In this document: positions 8,892-18,037 of the stretch, piece by piece | Numbering within the stretch: the first letter of the stretch is position 1 | How the letters are laid out: each line of letters opens with the position of its first letter | Source of the DNA: Streptomyces panaciradicis | GTDB taxonomy: Bacteria > Actinomycetota > Actinomycetes > Streptomycetales > Streptomycetaceae | DNA length: 64,000 nucleotides | Assembly: GCF_023516615.1 (NCBI RefSeq) | Contig: NZ_JAMGBF010000022.1 | Location: 1-64,000 of the forward strand | Direction of reading: 5' to 3' | Position numbers and translations under genes: made by a program | The notes under the pieces: model-generated | Databases searched by the model: none | Told to the model about the DNA's origin: nothing | The model's input: only the letters and a program-made list of their open reading frames with translations

Positions 8892-9872
8892 ATGGCAGCC
8901 GAGAAGATGGCTCTGGCCAAGGCGATCAACGAGTCGCTGCGCCGCGCCCTGGAGTCCGACCCCAAGGTCCTCGTCATGGGTGAGGACGTCGGCAAGCTCG
9001 GCGGCGTCTTCCGCGTGACGGACGGGCTGCAGAAGGACTTCGGCGAGAGCCGGGTGATCGACACTCCGCTGGCCGAGTCCGGCATCGTCGGCACCGCGAT
9101 CGGCCTCGCCCTGCGCGGCTACCGCCCGGTCGTGGAGATCCAGTTCGACGGCTTCGTCTTTCCCGCCTACGACCAGATCGTCACCCAGCTCGCGAAGATG
9201 CACGCGCGCTCGCTGGGCAAGGTCAAGCTCCCGGTCGTCATCCGCATCCCCTACGGCGGCGGCATCGGCGCGGTCGAGCACCACTCCGAGTCCCCCGAGT
9301 CGCTGTTCGCGCACGTGGCGGGCCTGAAGGTGGTCTCGCCCTCGAACGCCTCCGACGCGTACTGGATGATGCAGCAGGCCATCCAGAGCGACGACCCGGT
9401 GATCTTCTTCGAGCCCAAGCGGCGCTACTGGGACAAGGCCGAGGTCAACCCCGAGGCGATCCCCGGCCCGCTGCACAGGGCGCAGGTCGTCCGTGCGGGC
9501 ACGGACCTCACGCTGGTGGCCTACGGCCCCATGGTGAAGCTCTGCCAGGAGGTCGCCGACGCGGCCGCCGAGGAGGGCAAGTCCCTGGAGGTGCTGGACC
9601 TGCGCTCGGTCTCGCCGCTGGACTTCGACGCCATCCAGGCGTCGGTGGAGAAGACCCGCCGGCTGGTGGTCGTGCACGAGGCGCCGGTGTTCTTCGGCTC
9701 GGGCGCGGAGATCGCCGCCCGGATCACCGAGCGCTGCTTCTACCACCTGGAGGCCCCGGTGCTGCGGGTGGGCGGCTATCACGCCCCGTACCCGCCGGCC
9801 CGTCTGGAAGAGGAGTACCTGCCGGGCCTGGACCGGGTACTCGACGCCGTCGACCGCGCCCTGGCGTACTGA
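8892..9872 (+). CDS. bkdB: 2-oxoacid dehydrogenase E1 beta subunit (branched-chain type)
   Basis: This 326-residue partner of E1 alpha has a pyrimidine-binding domain at the N-terminus (MGEDVGKLGGVFRVTDGLQ, DTPLAESGIVGTAIG) and the transketolase C-terminal domain from about 200 (RAGTDLTLVAYGPMV, EVLDLRSVSPLD, VVVHEAP). The length is normal for the family. ATG 8892 lies one base after the E1 alpha stop, with GGAGAGGGGG just upstream, so the two are translationally coupled. It forms the alpha2beta2 E1 and contacts E2. Confidence 0.9.
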   Translation: MAAEKMALAKAINESLRRALESDPKVLVMGEDVGKLGGVFRVTDGLQKDFGESRVIDTPLAESGIVGTAIGLALRGYRPVVEIQFDGFVFPAYDQIVTQLAKMHARSLGKVKLPVVIRIPYGGGIGAVEHHSESPESLFAHVAGLKVVSPSNASDAYWMMQQAIQSDDPVIFFEPKRRYWDKAEVNPEAIPGPLHRAQVVRAGTDLTLVAYGPMVKLCQEVADAAAEEGKSLEVLDLRSVSPLDFDAIQASVEKTRRLVVVHEAPVFFGSGAEIAARITERCFYHLEAPVLRVGGYHAPYPPARLEEEYLPGLDRVLDAVDRALAY

Positions 9873-9882
9873 GGAGAGGGTC

Positions 9883-11289
9883 GTGACGACGATGACGGAA
9901 GCATCCGTGCGCGAGTTCAAGATGCCGGACGTGGGCGAGGGGCTCACCGAGGCCGAGATCCTCAAGTGGTACGTCCAGGTCGGTGACACGGTCACCGACG
10001 GGCAGGTGGTGTGCGAGGTCGAGACCGCCAAGGCGGCCGTCGAACTGCCCATCCCCTACGACGGGGTGGTCAGGGAGCTGCGCTTCCCCGAGGGCACCAC
10101 GGTCGACGTGGGCACGGCGATCATCACGGTCGACGTGTCCGGCGGTGCCGCGCCCGCGCAGGCGGCTCCGGCCCAGAGCGCCGAGCCCGTCGCCGAGGAG
10201 GAGAAGAAGCCCGAGGGCCGCCAGCCGGTCCTCGTCGGCTACGGCGTCGCCACCTCCTCCACCAAGCGCCGCCCGCGCAAGGGCCCGGAGGTCGCGGTCG
10301 CCCAGGCGTCCACGGCGATCCAGACCGAGCTGAACGGCCACGGCCCGGCCCCCGTCGCGCCGGCGGTGCCGGACGAGCGGCCGCGCCCGCTGGCCAAGCC
10401 GCCGGTGCGCAAGCTGGCCAAGGACCTGGGCGTGGACCTCGCCACGGTGATCCCGTCCGGCCCGGACGGCATCATCACGCGCGACGACGTGCACGCCGCG
10501 GTGGCACCGCCGGCTCCCGCGGCCGCGCCCGCCCCGGTGGAGACGCCGGCCGCGGCGGCGCCCGCGCCGGCCGCCTCGTACGACACGGCCCGGGAGACCC
10601 GGGTGCCGATCAAGGGCGTGCGCAAGGCGACGGCCCAGGCGATGGTCGGTTCGGCGTTCACGGCGCCGCACGTCACGGAGTTCGTGACGGTGGACGTCAC
10701 GCGCACCATGAAGCTGGTCGAGGAGCTCAAGCAGGACAAGGAGTTCGCGGGCCTGCGCGTGAACCCCCTGCTGCTGATCGCCAAGGCCCTGCTGGTCGCG
10801 GTCAAGCGCAACCCGGACATCAACGCGTCCTGGGACGAGGCGGCCCAGGAGATCGTGGTCAAGCACTACGTCAACCTGGGTATCGCGGCGGCCACCCCCC
10901 GTGGGCTGATCGTGCCGAACGTCAAGGACGCCCACGCCAAGACGCTGCCGCAGCTGGCGCAGTCCCTGGGTGAACTGGTGTCGACGGCGCGCGAGGGCAA
11001 GACCTCGCCCGCCGCGATGCAGGGCGGCACGGTGACCATCACCAACGTCGGCGTCTTCGGCGTCGACACGGGAACCCCGCTGCTCAACCCCGGTGAGTCC
11101 GCGATCCTCGCGGTCGGCGCGATCAAGCTCCAGCCGTGGGTGCACAAGGGCAAGGTGAAGCCGCGTCAGGTCACCACCCTGGCCCTGTCCTTCGACCACC
11201 GCCTGGTCGACGGCGAGCTCGGCTCCAAGGTCCTGGCCGACGTGGCGGCGGTCCTGGAACAGCCGAAGCGACTGATCACCTGGGCGTGA
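9883..11289 (+). CDS. bkdC: Dihydrolipoamide acyltransferase E2 of 2-oxoacid dehydrogenase
   Basis: This 468-residue core subunit has one lipoyl domain (about 8-85; Lys50 in VETAKAAVEL is the lipoylation site). A linker leads to an E3/E1-binding domain (about 170-205; VRKLAKDLGVDLATV), then an Ala/Pro hinge and the acyltransferase domain (about 235-468). The active site is SFDHRLVDG, with His439 and Asp443. GTG 9883 follows GAGGAGAGGG, which overlaps the E1 beta stop; ATG 9892 is an alternative. No E3 gene is next to it, so the complex must use lipoamide dehydrogenase encoded elsewhere. A strong hairpin ends the operon. Confidence 0.9.
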   Translation: MTTMTEASVREFKMPDVGEGLTEAEILKWYVQVGDTVTDGQVVCEVETAKAAVELPIPYDGVVRELRFPEGTTVDVGTAIITVDVSGGAAPAQAAPAQSAEPVAEEEKKPEGRQPVLVGYGVATSSTKRRPRKGPEVAVAQASTAIQTELNGHGPAPVAPAVPDERPRPLAKPPVRKLAKDLGVDLATVIPSGPDGIITRDDVHAAVAPPAPAAAPAPVETPAAAAPAPAASYDTARETRVPIKGVRKATAQAMVGSAFTAPHVTEFVTVDVTRTMKLVEELKQDKEFAGLRVNPLLLIAKALLVAVKRNPDINASWDEAAQEIVVKHYVNLGIAAATPRGLIVPNVKDAHAKTLPQLAQSLGELVSTAREGKTSPAAMQGGTVTITNVGVFGVDTGTPLLNPGESAILAVGAIKLQPWVHKGKVKPRQVTTLALSFDHRLVDGELGSKVLADVAAVLEQPKRLITWA

Positions 11290-11314
11290 CACACCGCCCC
11301 GCTATACGGTGAAC

Positions 11315-11359
11315 GATGAAGGGACGGCCGCAAGTTACAGTTGCGGCCGCCCCTTCATC
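11315..11359. terminator. Terminator of the bkd operon
   Basis: Two 9-bp stems (11315-11323 with 11351-11359, and 11325-11333 with 11341-11349) stack across one A/C mismatch around a 7-base loop. It lies between convergent genes and can work in both directions. Confidence 0.85.
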
Positions 11360-11379
11360 TGTCTGTGCTGCCCCCCGGC

Positions 11380-12339
11380 TCAGGGCCGGTCGAGCACGTA
11401 CACCGGCGCACCGTCCTCACTCGCACCCCGGGGATGGATGCACGCGTGCTTGCGCAGCAGACGCAGGCACTCGTTGACCCGCTGAACCGTGAGCCCGGTC
11501 CGGGCCGCGATCGACTCGAGCGGCTGCCGCAGTTCGCCCTGTTCCACGAGTACCGGTGCGATGACCACGGCCACCGCCCAGACGTCCGACGTCACGGACA
11601 GCCGCTGCCGCCAGTCGGCCAGGACGGATTCCGTGGTCGGGTGTGCCGAGAGGCTCGGCGTGGGCGCCGGACGGTCGAGCGTCAGGACGTCGAGCCGGTC
11701 GGCGATGCGCTCGATCGCCTGGGCGATGGCCTGCTGGGCGACGAGGTTCTGCCGCTGCATCTCCGCCATCTCCTGCTGCAGGGCGAGGGATTGCTGTTGC
11801 ACATCGGCGAGCCGTTCGTCCAGCTGGAGATTGTGTGCCTCGAGCCGGACGATGGCCTCCACGACCTGCTCGGGCATCACGTACGCGGTCGGCGCGCCCG
11901 GGTCGGACGGCTGCACCTCGGCTTCCTCGAGACTGTACGAACCCTCTCGCTGCACGGTCTCGATCACTTCGGCGACCCACTGCTTGAAGGGCGCACACTC
12001 TGGCTTGGTGCAGGCGCTGACGAGAAGGATCAGCCCCTGCAGATCGATGAGATTCAGGTCTCGCCGCCACTCCCTACCTGCGGGAACGCTGAGACCGTAA
12101 CCTCCAGTTACGGTCTCGAGAATCTCTCGGTGTGCTTCGGGGACATGGTCGGCCAGAGCCTTCCGAGCGTTGGTGTGGCCGAGTTCCTTGCAGACGTCCA
12201 CTGCCGGGAACCAGTGCGTCCCGTCCGGCATCGTCAGCCTCCGGACGCGGGCTCCGGTGGCCGCGTAGACGAAGTCACTGACGTCGATGGCGTCCTGCTG
12301 CGCCCGAGGACTGGGCTGGTGCTTGCTGGGTTCGATCAT
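11380..12339 (-). CDS. BRO-N domain antirepressor-like regulator
   Basis: A 319-residue protein with an N-terminal BRO-N/antirepressor domain (about 25-115; WFPAVDVCKELGHTNARKAL and LNLIDLQGLILLVSACTKPECAPFKQWV). A coiled coil rich in Gln and Leu follows (about 150-200), then a C-terminal winged-helix-like segment (about 235-300; ESIAARTGLTVQRVNECLRL). BRO-N domains are typical of phage antirepressors and are also found as chromosomal regulators. ATG 12339 has an excellent GGAGGTGG at 5 bp. Codon usage is looser than in neighbours, for example several TTG and ATT-type codons, which suggests acquisition. It follows a methyltransferase remnant on the same strand. Confidence 0.8.
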   Translation of the reverse strand: MIEPSKHQPSPRAQQDAIDVSDFVYAATGARVRRLTMPDGTHWFPAVDVCKELGHTNARKALADHVPEAHREILETVTGGYGLSVPAGREWRRDLNLIDLQGLILLVSACTKPECAPFKQWVAEVIETVQREGSYSLEEAEVQPSDPGAPTAYVMPEQVVEAIVRLEAHNLQLDERLADVQQQSLALQQEMAEMQRQNLVAQQAIAQAIERIADRLDVLTLDRPAPTPSLSAHPTTESVLADWRQRLSVTSDVWAVAVVIAPVLVEQGELRQPLESIAARTGLTVQRVNECLRLLRKHACIHPRGASEDGAPVYVLDRP

Positions 12340-12362
12340 GTGAACCACCTCCGCTGCGGAAC

Positions 12363-13007
12363 CTAGGGCGGAGGAATTCGAATATGCCAGTCGGCGCAAT
12401 GATGTTCACTTATGCGAGCGAAGTTCGCCTGTCCGGCTTGAACAGTCGCGGGTTTTCGTGCCAGCAGCGTCACGTATGTGCGCCCGCTGGCCTTTCCCGG
12501 GTCCTGTTCGATCCGGGCGGTGACCGTCAGGCCGGCGCGTTGCAGTAGCTCCGTGAGGCGTTCGGCGGGGAGCAGGTGGGACTCGTACGAGACCGGGTGT
12601 CCGCCGTAGGCGTGGGTGGGGCGGGTGCGTTCGTTGTCGCCCGCGTGGCCCGACAGCATCAGCAGGCCGCCGGGGGCGAGGGTGCGGTGGAACTCGGCGT
12701 AGAGGACGGGGAGTTCCCGCGGCGGGGTGTGGTGGGTGGAGTAGTGGACCAGGATGCCGGCCAGGGCGGCCAGATGGGCCGTCACGTGGCCGGGGCCGCA
12801 GCCGAGGTCGGCGAGCGGTCCGAGGCCGGCCTCCCGCACCGTCTCGGCGAACATGCCGAGCACGGCGCGGGACAGCGGATCCAGGTCCGCAGGCCGCGGT
12901 ACCTGCTCGGCATACGCGTCGGCGACGGTGTCGTAGGACTCCCGGACGGCGGCGAGATAGGAAGGCTCGCTCACTTCGGGGTCCCGCACCGTCGCCGTCG
13001 CGGTCAC
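12363..13007 (-). pseudogene. SAM-dependent methyltransferase with internal deletion
   Basis: The 214-residue frame starts like a class I methyltransferase and has motif I (LADLGCGPGHVTAHL, residues 65-79). It then jumps at residue 83 straight to the motif IV region (GILVHYSTHHTPP) and motif V (FHRTLAPGGLLML). The roughly 40 residues that normally form strand 2 (acidic ribose-binding loop) and strand 3 are missing. This points to an in-frame deletion near 12757-12765, since the frame is intact. The last 27 residues do not resemble the family and look like readthrough into what is now intergenic DNA. GTG 13007 has no clear ribosome binding site. SAM binding is unlikely. A sequencing or assembly error cannot be excluded. 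Confidence 0.65.
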
Positions 13008-13016
13008 AGCGAAGGG

Positions 13017-13919
13017 TCAGCTGATCTTGGCGTAGCCGTAGTTGATGAGCTTCTTCACGTCCGACGTGCGGTCGGTCGCGTTGGGGGCGGTCATGACGGC
13101 GCCGATGACCGACTCGCCGTTCAGCGTGGCGGCGAAGACCAGGCAGTAGTGGGCGTCGGGGCCCGAGCCGGTCTTGATGCCGAGCGTGCCGTTCCAGCCG
13201 AGCAGCGTGTTGGTGTTCGTCCACGCGCCCATCGTCCGGGTGGACCCGGAGCTCGTGATCGTCTTCGCCGTGTACGACTTGGTCTTCACGACGGTCTTGA
13301 ACGTGGTGCTCTTCATCACGCTGCGGGCGACCTTCGTCAGGTCCCGCGGCGTCGAGTAGTTGTTGCCGTTGCTCAGGCCGTCGAACGAGTCGAAGTGCGT
13401 GTTCGTCATGCCGAGGCTCTTGGCCATCGTGTTCATCTTGCCGATGAAGTTCTTGGTGCGGGCCGAGGACGTCGTGCCCGAACCGAACTTGTCGGCCAGG
13501 GCGAACGCGGCGTCGCAGCCGGACGGCAGCATCATCCCGTACAGCAGCTGACGGACGGTGACCTTGTCACCGACGATCAGGTGGGCCGAGGAGGGGTAGC
13601 CCTTGGCGACCATGTAGTCGCTGACGGCCTTCTTGATCGTGACCTTGGTGTCCAGGTTCAGGTTCGACTGCGAGAGCACGACCTTGGCGGTCATGATCTT
13701 CGTCGTGGAGGCCGTGAGCCGCTTCGTGTCGGCGGACTTGGTGAAGAGGGTCTTGCCGGTGGCGCTGTTCATCAGGTAACCGCCCTTGGCGGTGATGGTG
13801 GGCGTCGTGACAGCCTGCGCCGGTGCCGCGGTGAGAGCTCCGGTGGCGAGCACTGCGCCGGCCGTGACGGCGACGGCTGCGGCTCTGCGGACGCGGAAGC
13901 CCTTGATGGCGGTTTTCAA
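13017..13919 (-). CDS. D-alanyl-D-alanine carboxypeptidase (S11 family)
   Basis: This 300-residue penicillin-binding protein trims the terminal D-Ala from peptidoglycan pentapeptides outside the membrane. A signal peptide (about 1-36, ending AAPAQA) precedes the serine peptidase domain. Catalytic motifs are SxxK (ASTTK), SGC in place of SxN (LPSGCDAAF), and KTG (GIKTGSGPDAH). The proposed start is TTG 13919, because the N-terminus there gives an ordinary signal peptide; the next in-frame start upstream (GTG 13988) adds 23 residues that do not fit. The gene is upstream of the damaged methyltransferase, 9 bp away. Confidence 0.85.
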   Translation of the reverse strand: MKTAIKGFRVRRAAAVAVTAGAVLATGALTAAPAQAVTTPTITAKGGYLMNSATGKTLFTKSADTKRLTASTTKIMTAKVVLSQSNLNLDTKVTIKKAVSDYMVAKGYPSSAHLIVGDKVTVRQLLYGMMLPSGCDAAFALADKFGSGTTSSARTKNFIGKMNTMAKSLGMTNTHFDSFDGLSNGNNYSTPRDLTKVARSVMKSTTFKTVVKTKSYTAKTITSSGSTRTMGAWTNTNTLLGWNGTLGIKTGSGPDAHYCLVFAATLNGESVIGAVMTAPNATDRTSDVKKLINYGYAKIS

Positions 13920-14124
13920 CTCAAATACCCCGATTACGTCGAATGCCCATGAAATGCGGCCGAGTTGGAGGGGGGAGCGGGGCCGCACATGTGTGACACG
14001 TAATTAGCACAGATGGTTGTGCGCTTGCTGAGTCGGCTTTGCCTTCTGTGACGACCTTGGTACAGACGGGTCCGCATAATGGACGGAGATCCTCATGCGT
14101 ACGTGTTGTATCTATGCTGTTCGC

Positions 14125-14787
14125 ATGACCAGCCCGGGGACTCTGACCACCAAGCGACCACCCGCCGCCGACCGCGTGTACGCCCACGTCAAGCAGGGCG
14201 TGCTGGAGCGCCGTTACGAGGGCGGGACCCTGCTGACCGAGGGCGAACTCGCCGAGGCCGTGGGGGTCTCGCGCACCCCGGTGCGCGAGGCGCTGCTGCG
14301 CCTGGAGGTGGAGGGGCTGATCAGGCTCTACCCGAAGAAGGGCGCGCTGGTCCTGCCCGTCTCCGCCCAGGAGATCGCGGACGTGGTCGAGACCCGGCTG
14401 CTGGTCGAGGAGCACGCGGCCCGCAAGGCCGTACCGGCGCCCGCCGGGCTGATCGAACGGCTGGAGGGGCTGCTGGCCCGGCAGAAGGAGCAGGCCGCCG
14501 CCGGCGACCTGGCGGGGGCCGCCGTCACCGACCGCTGCTTCCACGCCGAGATCGTCCGCAGCGGCGGCAACGAGATCCTCTCCCGCCTCTACGACCAGCT
14601 CCGCGACCGCCAGTTGCGCATGGGCGTGGCGATCATGTACTCCCACCCGGACCGGATCGCCAAGAGCCTCACCGAGCACGAGGAGATCCTCCAGGCCCTG
14701 CGGTCGGGGGACCCCGAGGCCGCGGTCGCCGTGGTCCACCGGCACGTCGGCTGGTTCTCGCACCTCGCCCGGGGTGAGGTCCGATGA
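14125..14787 (+). CDS. GntR-family (FadR/FCD) transcriptional regulator
   Basis: A 220-residue regulator with a winged helix at about 12-75 (GTLLTEGELAEAVGVSRTPVREALLRLEVEGLI). An all-helical FCD effector domain follows (about 85-215), with the conserved DRCFHAEIVRSGGN and a later TEHEEIL His that usually binds a metal or organic acid. ATG 14125 lies 6 bp after TATGCT (14113-14118), so it may be leaderless. It overlaps the MFS gene by 4 bp (ATGA), so the two are coupled and the transporter is its most likely target. The ligand is unknown. Confidence 0.85.
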   Translation: MTSPGTLTTKRPPAADRVYAHVKQGVLERRYEGGTLLTEGELAEAVGVSRTPVREALLRLEVEGLIRLYPKKGALVLPVSAQEIADVVETRLLVEEHAARKAVPAPAGLIERLEGLLARQKEQAAAGDLAGAAVTDRCFHAEIVRSGGNEILSRLYDQLRDRQLRMGVAIMYSHPDRIAKSLTEHEEILQALRSGDPEAAVAVVHRHVGWFSHLARGEVR

Positions 14788-16097
14788 GCCGCTCCTCCTC
14801 GTCCGCCACGATCACCCTCCCGGGTGATCCGCCGGGCGGCCGGCGCGCGATGGCCGTCTGGGCGGTCGGCGTCTCCGTGTACTTCGTCGCCGTCATCTTC
14901 CGTACGTCGCTGGGCGTGGCCGGCCTCGACGCCGCCGACCGCTTCCATGTGAACGCCTCCGCGCTGTCGACCTTCTCGATCCTGCAGCTGCTTGTCTACG
15001 CGGGCATGCAGATACCGGTCGGCCTGCTGGTGGACCGGCTCGGCACCAAGAAGGTGCTGACCATCGGGGTCGTGCTGTTCACCGCGGGCCAGCTCGGCTT
15101 CGCCTTCTCCCCCTCCTACGGCACCGCCCTCGCCTCCCGCGCCCTGCTCGGCTGCGGCGACGCGATGACGTTCATCAGCGTGCTGCGGCTGGGCACCCGC
15201 TGGTTCCCGGCCCGGCGCGGCCCGTTGGTCGCCCAGCTCGCGGGCCTGGTCGGCATGGCGGGCAACCTCGTCTCGACCCTGGTCATCGCCCGGCTGCTGC
15301 ACGGCGTGGGCTGGACCGCGGCCTTCGCGGGCAGCGCCCTCGCCGGCGTCGTCGTCCTCGTGCTGATGCTGCTGTTCCTGAAGGACCACCCCGAGGGCCA
15401 CGAGCCGGAGCCGGTCCCGCACCAGGGAGCGGCCTACGTCCGCCGTCAGATCGCCGCCTCCTGGCGGGAGCCGGGCACCCGCCTCGGCCTGTGGGTGCAC
15501 TTCACCACCCAGTTCCCGGCGATGGTGTTCCTGCTGCTGTGGGGCCTGCCGTTCCTGGTCCAGGCGCAGGGCCTGTCCCGGGCCACGGCGGGCGAACTGC
15601 TCACCCTGGTCGTGCTGTCGAACATGCTGATCGGGCTCGTCTACGGCCAGGTCGTCGCCCGGCACCACACGGCCCGGCTGCCGCTGGCGCTCGGCACGGT
15701 CGGCGCCACGGCGCTGATGTGGGCGGTGACGCTGGCCTGGCCCGGCGAGCACGCCCCGATGTGGCTGCTGGTCGCGCTGTGCACGGTGCTGGGGGCCTGC
15801 GGTCCGGCGTCGATGATCGGCTTCGACTTCGCCCGCCCGGCCAACCCGCCCGAGCGGCAGGGCACGGCCTCCGGCATCACCAACATGGGCGGTTTCGTGG
15901 CCTCGATGACCACGCTGTTCCTGATCGGCGTCCTGCTGGACGCGACCGGCGACGACTACACCGTCGCCTTCTCCGCGGTGTTCGTGCTCCAGGCGCTGGG
16001 GGTCGGTCAGATCCTGCGGCTGCGCGGGCGGGTGGCCCGGCGGGAGCGGGAGCGGCTGGTGGCCAGCCGCGTGGAGACGGTGCACGTGCCCGCCTGA
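14784..16097 (+). CDS. Major facilitator superfamily transporter
   Basis: A 437-residue membrane protein with about 12 predicted spans. It has the MFS signature loop between spans 2 and 3 (GLLVDRLGTKKV) and a longer cytosolic loop in the middle (about 195-225, charged and Pro-rich). The family moves small solutes by proton coupling. The pattern resembles nitrate/organic-acid-type MFS carriers, but the substrate is not visible. It is translationally coupled to the upstream GntR regulator, which probably controls it in response to the transported compound or a catabolite. Confidence 0.85.
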   Translation: MSRSSSSATITLPGDPPGGRRAMAVWAVGVSVYFVAVIFRTSLGVAGLDAADRFHVNASALSTFSILQLLVYAGMQIPVGLLVDRLGTKKVLTIGVVLFTAGQLGFAFSPSYGTALASRALLGCGDAMTFISVLRLGTRWFPARRGPLVAQLAGLVGMAGNLVSTLVIARLLHGVGWTAAFAGSALAGVVVLVLMLLFLKDHPEGHEPEPVPHQGAAYVRRQIAASWREPGTRLGLWVHFTTQFPAMVFLLLWGLPFLVQAQGLSRATAGELLTLVVLSNMLIGLVYGQVVARHHTARLPLALGTVGATALMWAVTLAWPGEHAPMWLLVALCTVLGACGPASMIGFDFARPANPPERQGTASGITNMGGFVASMTTLFLIGVLLDATGDDYTVAFSAVFVLQALGVGQILRLRGRVARRERERLVASRVETVHVPA

Positions 16098-16128
16098 CCC
16101 GCAACGGTCCACCCGCGGGGTCCTGCCC

Positions 16129-16159
16129 CCACCGGCCCGGGGAGCGCCCGTGCCGGTGG
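16129..16159. terminator. Terminator between MFS and mycothiol-type isomerase genes
   Basis: An 8-bp stem (16129-16136 with 16152-16159) with a GC-rich 15-base loop lies between convergent genes. It is weaker than the other hairpins in this window. Confidence 0.5.
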
Positions 16160-16180
16160 AGCCGGGCCCCGCGCGCCGTC

Positions 16181-17005
16181 CTACCGCGTCACCGCGAAGT
16201 TCCGCAGGATCGCCGCCGTCAGCTGGGGGTCGCCCTCCGTCTTCACCCGGTCCGCCACCGCGTCCGCCGTCACCCGGCCGCAGGCCAGGCGCACATACGT
16301 CTCCCAGTCCAGGGTGAGCGAGGCGGCGGGCCCGAGCGCGGGGGCCGTCTCCAGGGTGCCGCGGCCCTGGATGTCGACCCGGATGGTGCGCAGGAACTCG
16401 ATGGGACCGTGCACGTCGAAGACGATCGCCGAACTGCGCGGCGCGTCCGCCCGTTCGGCCACGACCGCGGGCAGCTCGCCGAGGAGCCAGTCCCGCGCGA
16501 TGTGCGCGCCGGGGGAGTCCAGGTTGCCCGGCCGGCCGAGGGCCGCGCGCAGGTCCTGCTCGTGCACCCACACGTTGAACGCGTGGGACCGCATGGACTC
16601 CTCCAGCGTCAGCTCGGTGCCGAGCGGACCGCGCACCTTGGTCCCCGGGTCCCGGGACTCGTTGCGCAGCTGGCGGTTGCGGCGGATGATCACGTACTCC
16701 AGCTCGGAGGTCATCTCCGGCGCCGTGTGGTGGCGGCGCACGTCGACCTGCATCTCCATGTAGCGCTGGTGGTCGTTGGTGACGTGGAACAGGTCGCGCG
16801 GCAGCGTGTGGATGGGCCGGGGGTCGCCGAGCATCTCGCAGTCCAGTCCCATGACATGGGAGACGATGTCGCGGACCGACCAGCCGGGGCACGGCGTCCG
16901 CCGGTTCCACTCTCCCTCCACAAGTGGCCCCACCAGCTCGGATATCGCTTCGATGGAATGGGTCCAGGCGTCGGCGTAGGGCTGGAGGGTGGGATGCAGA
17001 CTCAC
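16181..17005 (-). CDS. Maleylpyruvate isomerase/DinB-like (TIGR03083) protein
   Basis: A 274-residue protein with an N-terminal four-helix MDMPI_N bundle (about 8-150; TPCPGWSVRDIVSHVMGLD supplies a metal-ligand His). The C-terminal region has the SCP-like pattern (LTLDWETYVRLACGR). Family members are often mycothiol-dependent enzymes acting on maleylpyruvate or on xenobiotics, and many actinobacterial copies are uncharacterised. GTG 17005 follows GAGGGGTCC, which supports this start over upstream in-frame codons. One copy of the dispersed palindromic element lies in its upstream region. Confidence 0.75.
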   Translation of the reverse strand: MSLHPTLQPYADAWTHSIEAISELVGPLVEGEWNRRTPCPGWSVRDIVSHVMGLDCEMLGDPRPIHTLPRDLFHVTNDHQRYMEMQVDVRRHHTAPEMTSELEYVIIRRNRQLRNESRDPGTKVRGPLGTELTLEESMRSHAFNVWVHEQDLRAALGRPGNLDSPGAHIARDWLLGELPAVVAERADAPRSSAIVFDVHGPIEFLRTIRVDIQGRGTLETAPALGPAASLTLDWETYVRLACGRVTADAVADRVKTEGDPQLTAAILRNFAVTR

Positions 17006-17092
17006 GGAACGGGACCCCTCGGCGGTCGGTACACGGGCGGTTGGTGGCGGCTTTGCCAGTGGGAGGTGGCTGCACTCGGCGCGGTCTTGAGA

Positions 17093-17135
17093 CTCCCCCC
17101 GTTCTCGGCTGCGCTCGAACCGGGGGGACCCCCAA
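17093..17135. repeat. Dispersed palindromic element, copy B
   Basis: CTCCCCCC, then TTCTCGGCTGCGCTCGAA, then CCGGGGGGACCCCC. The two ends pair to form a long imperfect stem. It lies between the divergent isomerase and amidase genes and shares its layout with copies A and C. Confidence 0.65.
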
Positions 17136-17223
17136 GTTACGCTGCTGTGAGGCACCCCGGCAGTGCTTTCGTGTGACGATCGTAGGCCCGTATCAGCGGC
17201 TCGAATGCCAGGACGGTGGTAGT

Positions 17224-18021
17224 GTGCGCGCCTCTCTCATCCAGATCGCCGTAGAAGAGGGCGAATCGGTCGAAGTACGTCGCAGGCGTGTGGCGTCCCT
17301 GGTGCGGGAACAGGCCGGGGCCGACCTGGTCGTGCTGCCGGAGCTGTGGACCACGGGCGCCTTCGCCTACGAGGAGTTCGGCACCGAGGCCGAGCCGCTG
17401 GAGGGGCCCACTTGTGAGGCCATGGCCAAGGCGGCGAGCGACGCGGGCGTGTGGCTGCACGCCGGCTCGATCCCCGAACGGGACCCCGAGGGGCCGCTCT
17501 ACAACACCTCGCTGGTCTTCTCGCCGTCCGGGGACCTGGCCGCCGCCTACCGCAAGATCCACCGGTTCGGCTTCGACAAGGGCGAGGCCGTGCTGATGGG
17601 CGCGGGGCGCGAACCGGTGACGGTCCGGCTGCCCGGGACGACGCTCGGCGTCGCCACCTGCTACGACCTCCGTTTCCCCGAGCTGTTCCGTGCCCTCGTC
17701 GACGCCGGCGCCGAGACCCTGGTGATCCCGGCGGGCTGGCCGGAGCGCCGCCGGGCGCACTGGACGCTGCTGGCCCGGGCGCGGGCGGTGGAGAACCAGG
17801 CGTTCGTGCTCGCCTGCGGGACGGCCGGGACCCACGCGGGAGTTCCGCAGGCGGGTCACTCGATCGTGGTGGACCCCTGGGGCGAGGTGCTGGCCGAGGC
17901 CGGAGCCGGCGAGGAGGTCCTCACCGTGGACTTCGACCCCGCGAAGGTCGCCACGACCCGGGAGCTGTTCCCGGCCCTGAAGGACCGCGTGCTGGGCCTG
18001 GCGCCCCCGCGCCGGGCCTGA
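17224..18021 (+). CDS. Carbon-nitrogen hydrolase (omega-amidase-like nitrilase family)
   Basis: A 265-residue single-domain nitrilase-superfamily amidase. The catalytic triad is visible: Glu40 (VVLPELW), Lys111 (YRKIHRFGF) and Cys146 (VATCYDLRFPELFR). The motifs best fit branch members such as YafV and Nit-type omega-amidases, which remove ammonia from 2-oxoglutaramate or deaminated glutathione as metabolite repair. That substrate is an inference. GTG 17224 has AGGA about 10 bp upstream. The ending RELFPALKDRV is family-typical. Confidence 0.85.
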   Translation: MRASLIQIAVEEGESVEVRRRRVASLVREQAGADLVVLPELWTTGAFAYEEFGTEAEPLEGPTCEAMAKAASDAGVWLHAGSIPERDPEGPLYNTSLVFSPSGDLAAAYRKIHRFGFDKGEAVLMGAGREPVTVRLPGTTLGVATCYDLRFPELFRALVDAGAETLVIPAGWPERRRAHWTLLARARAVENQAFVLACGTAGTHAGVPQAGHSIVVDPWGEVLAEAGAGEEVLTVDFDPAKVATTRELFPALKDRVLGLAPPRRA

Positions 18022-18037
18022 CCCGGCCCTTCGGCCG

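Noticed and set aside
11380..13007. Integrated prophage
   Set aside because: A BRO-N gene is present, but there is no integrase, terminase, structural gene or direct-repeat attachment site around it.
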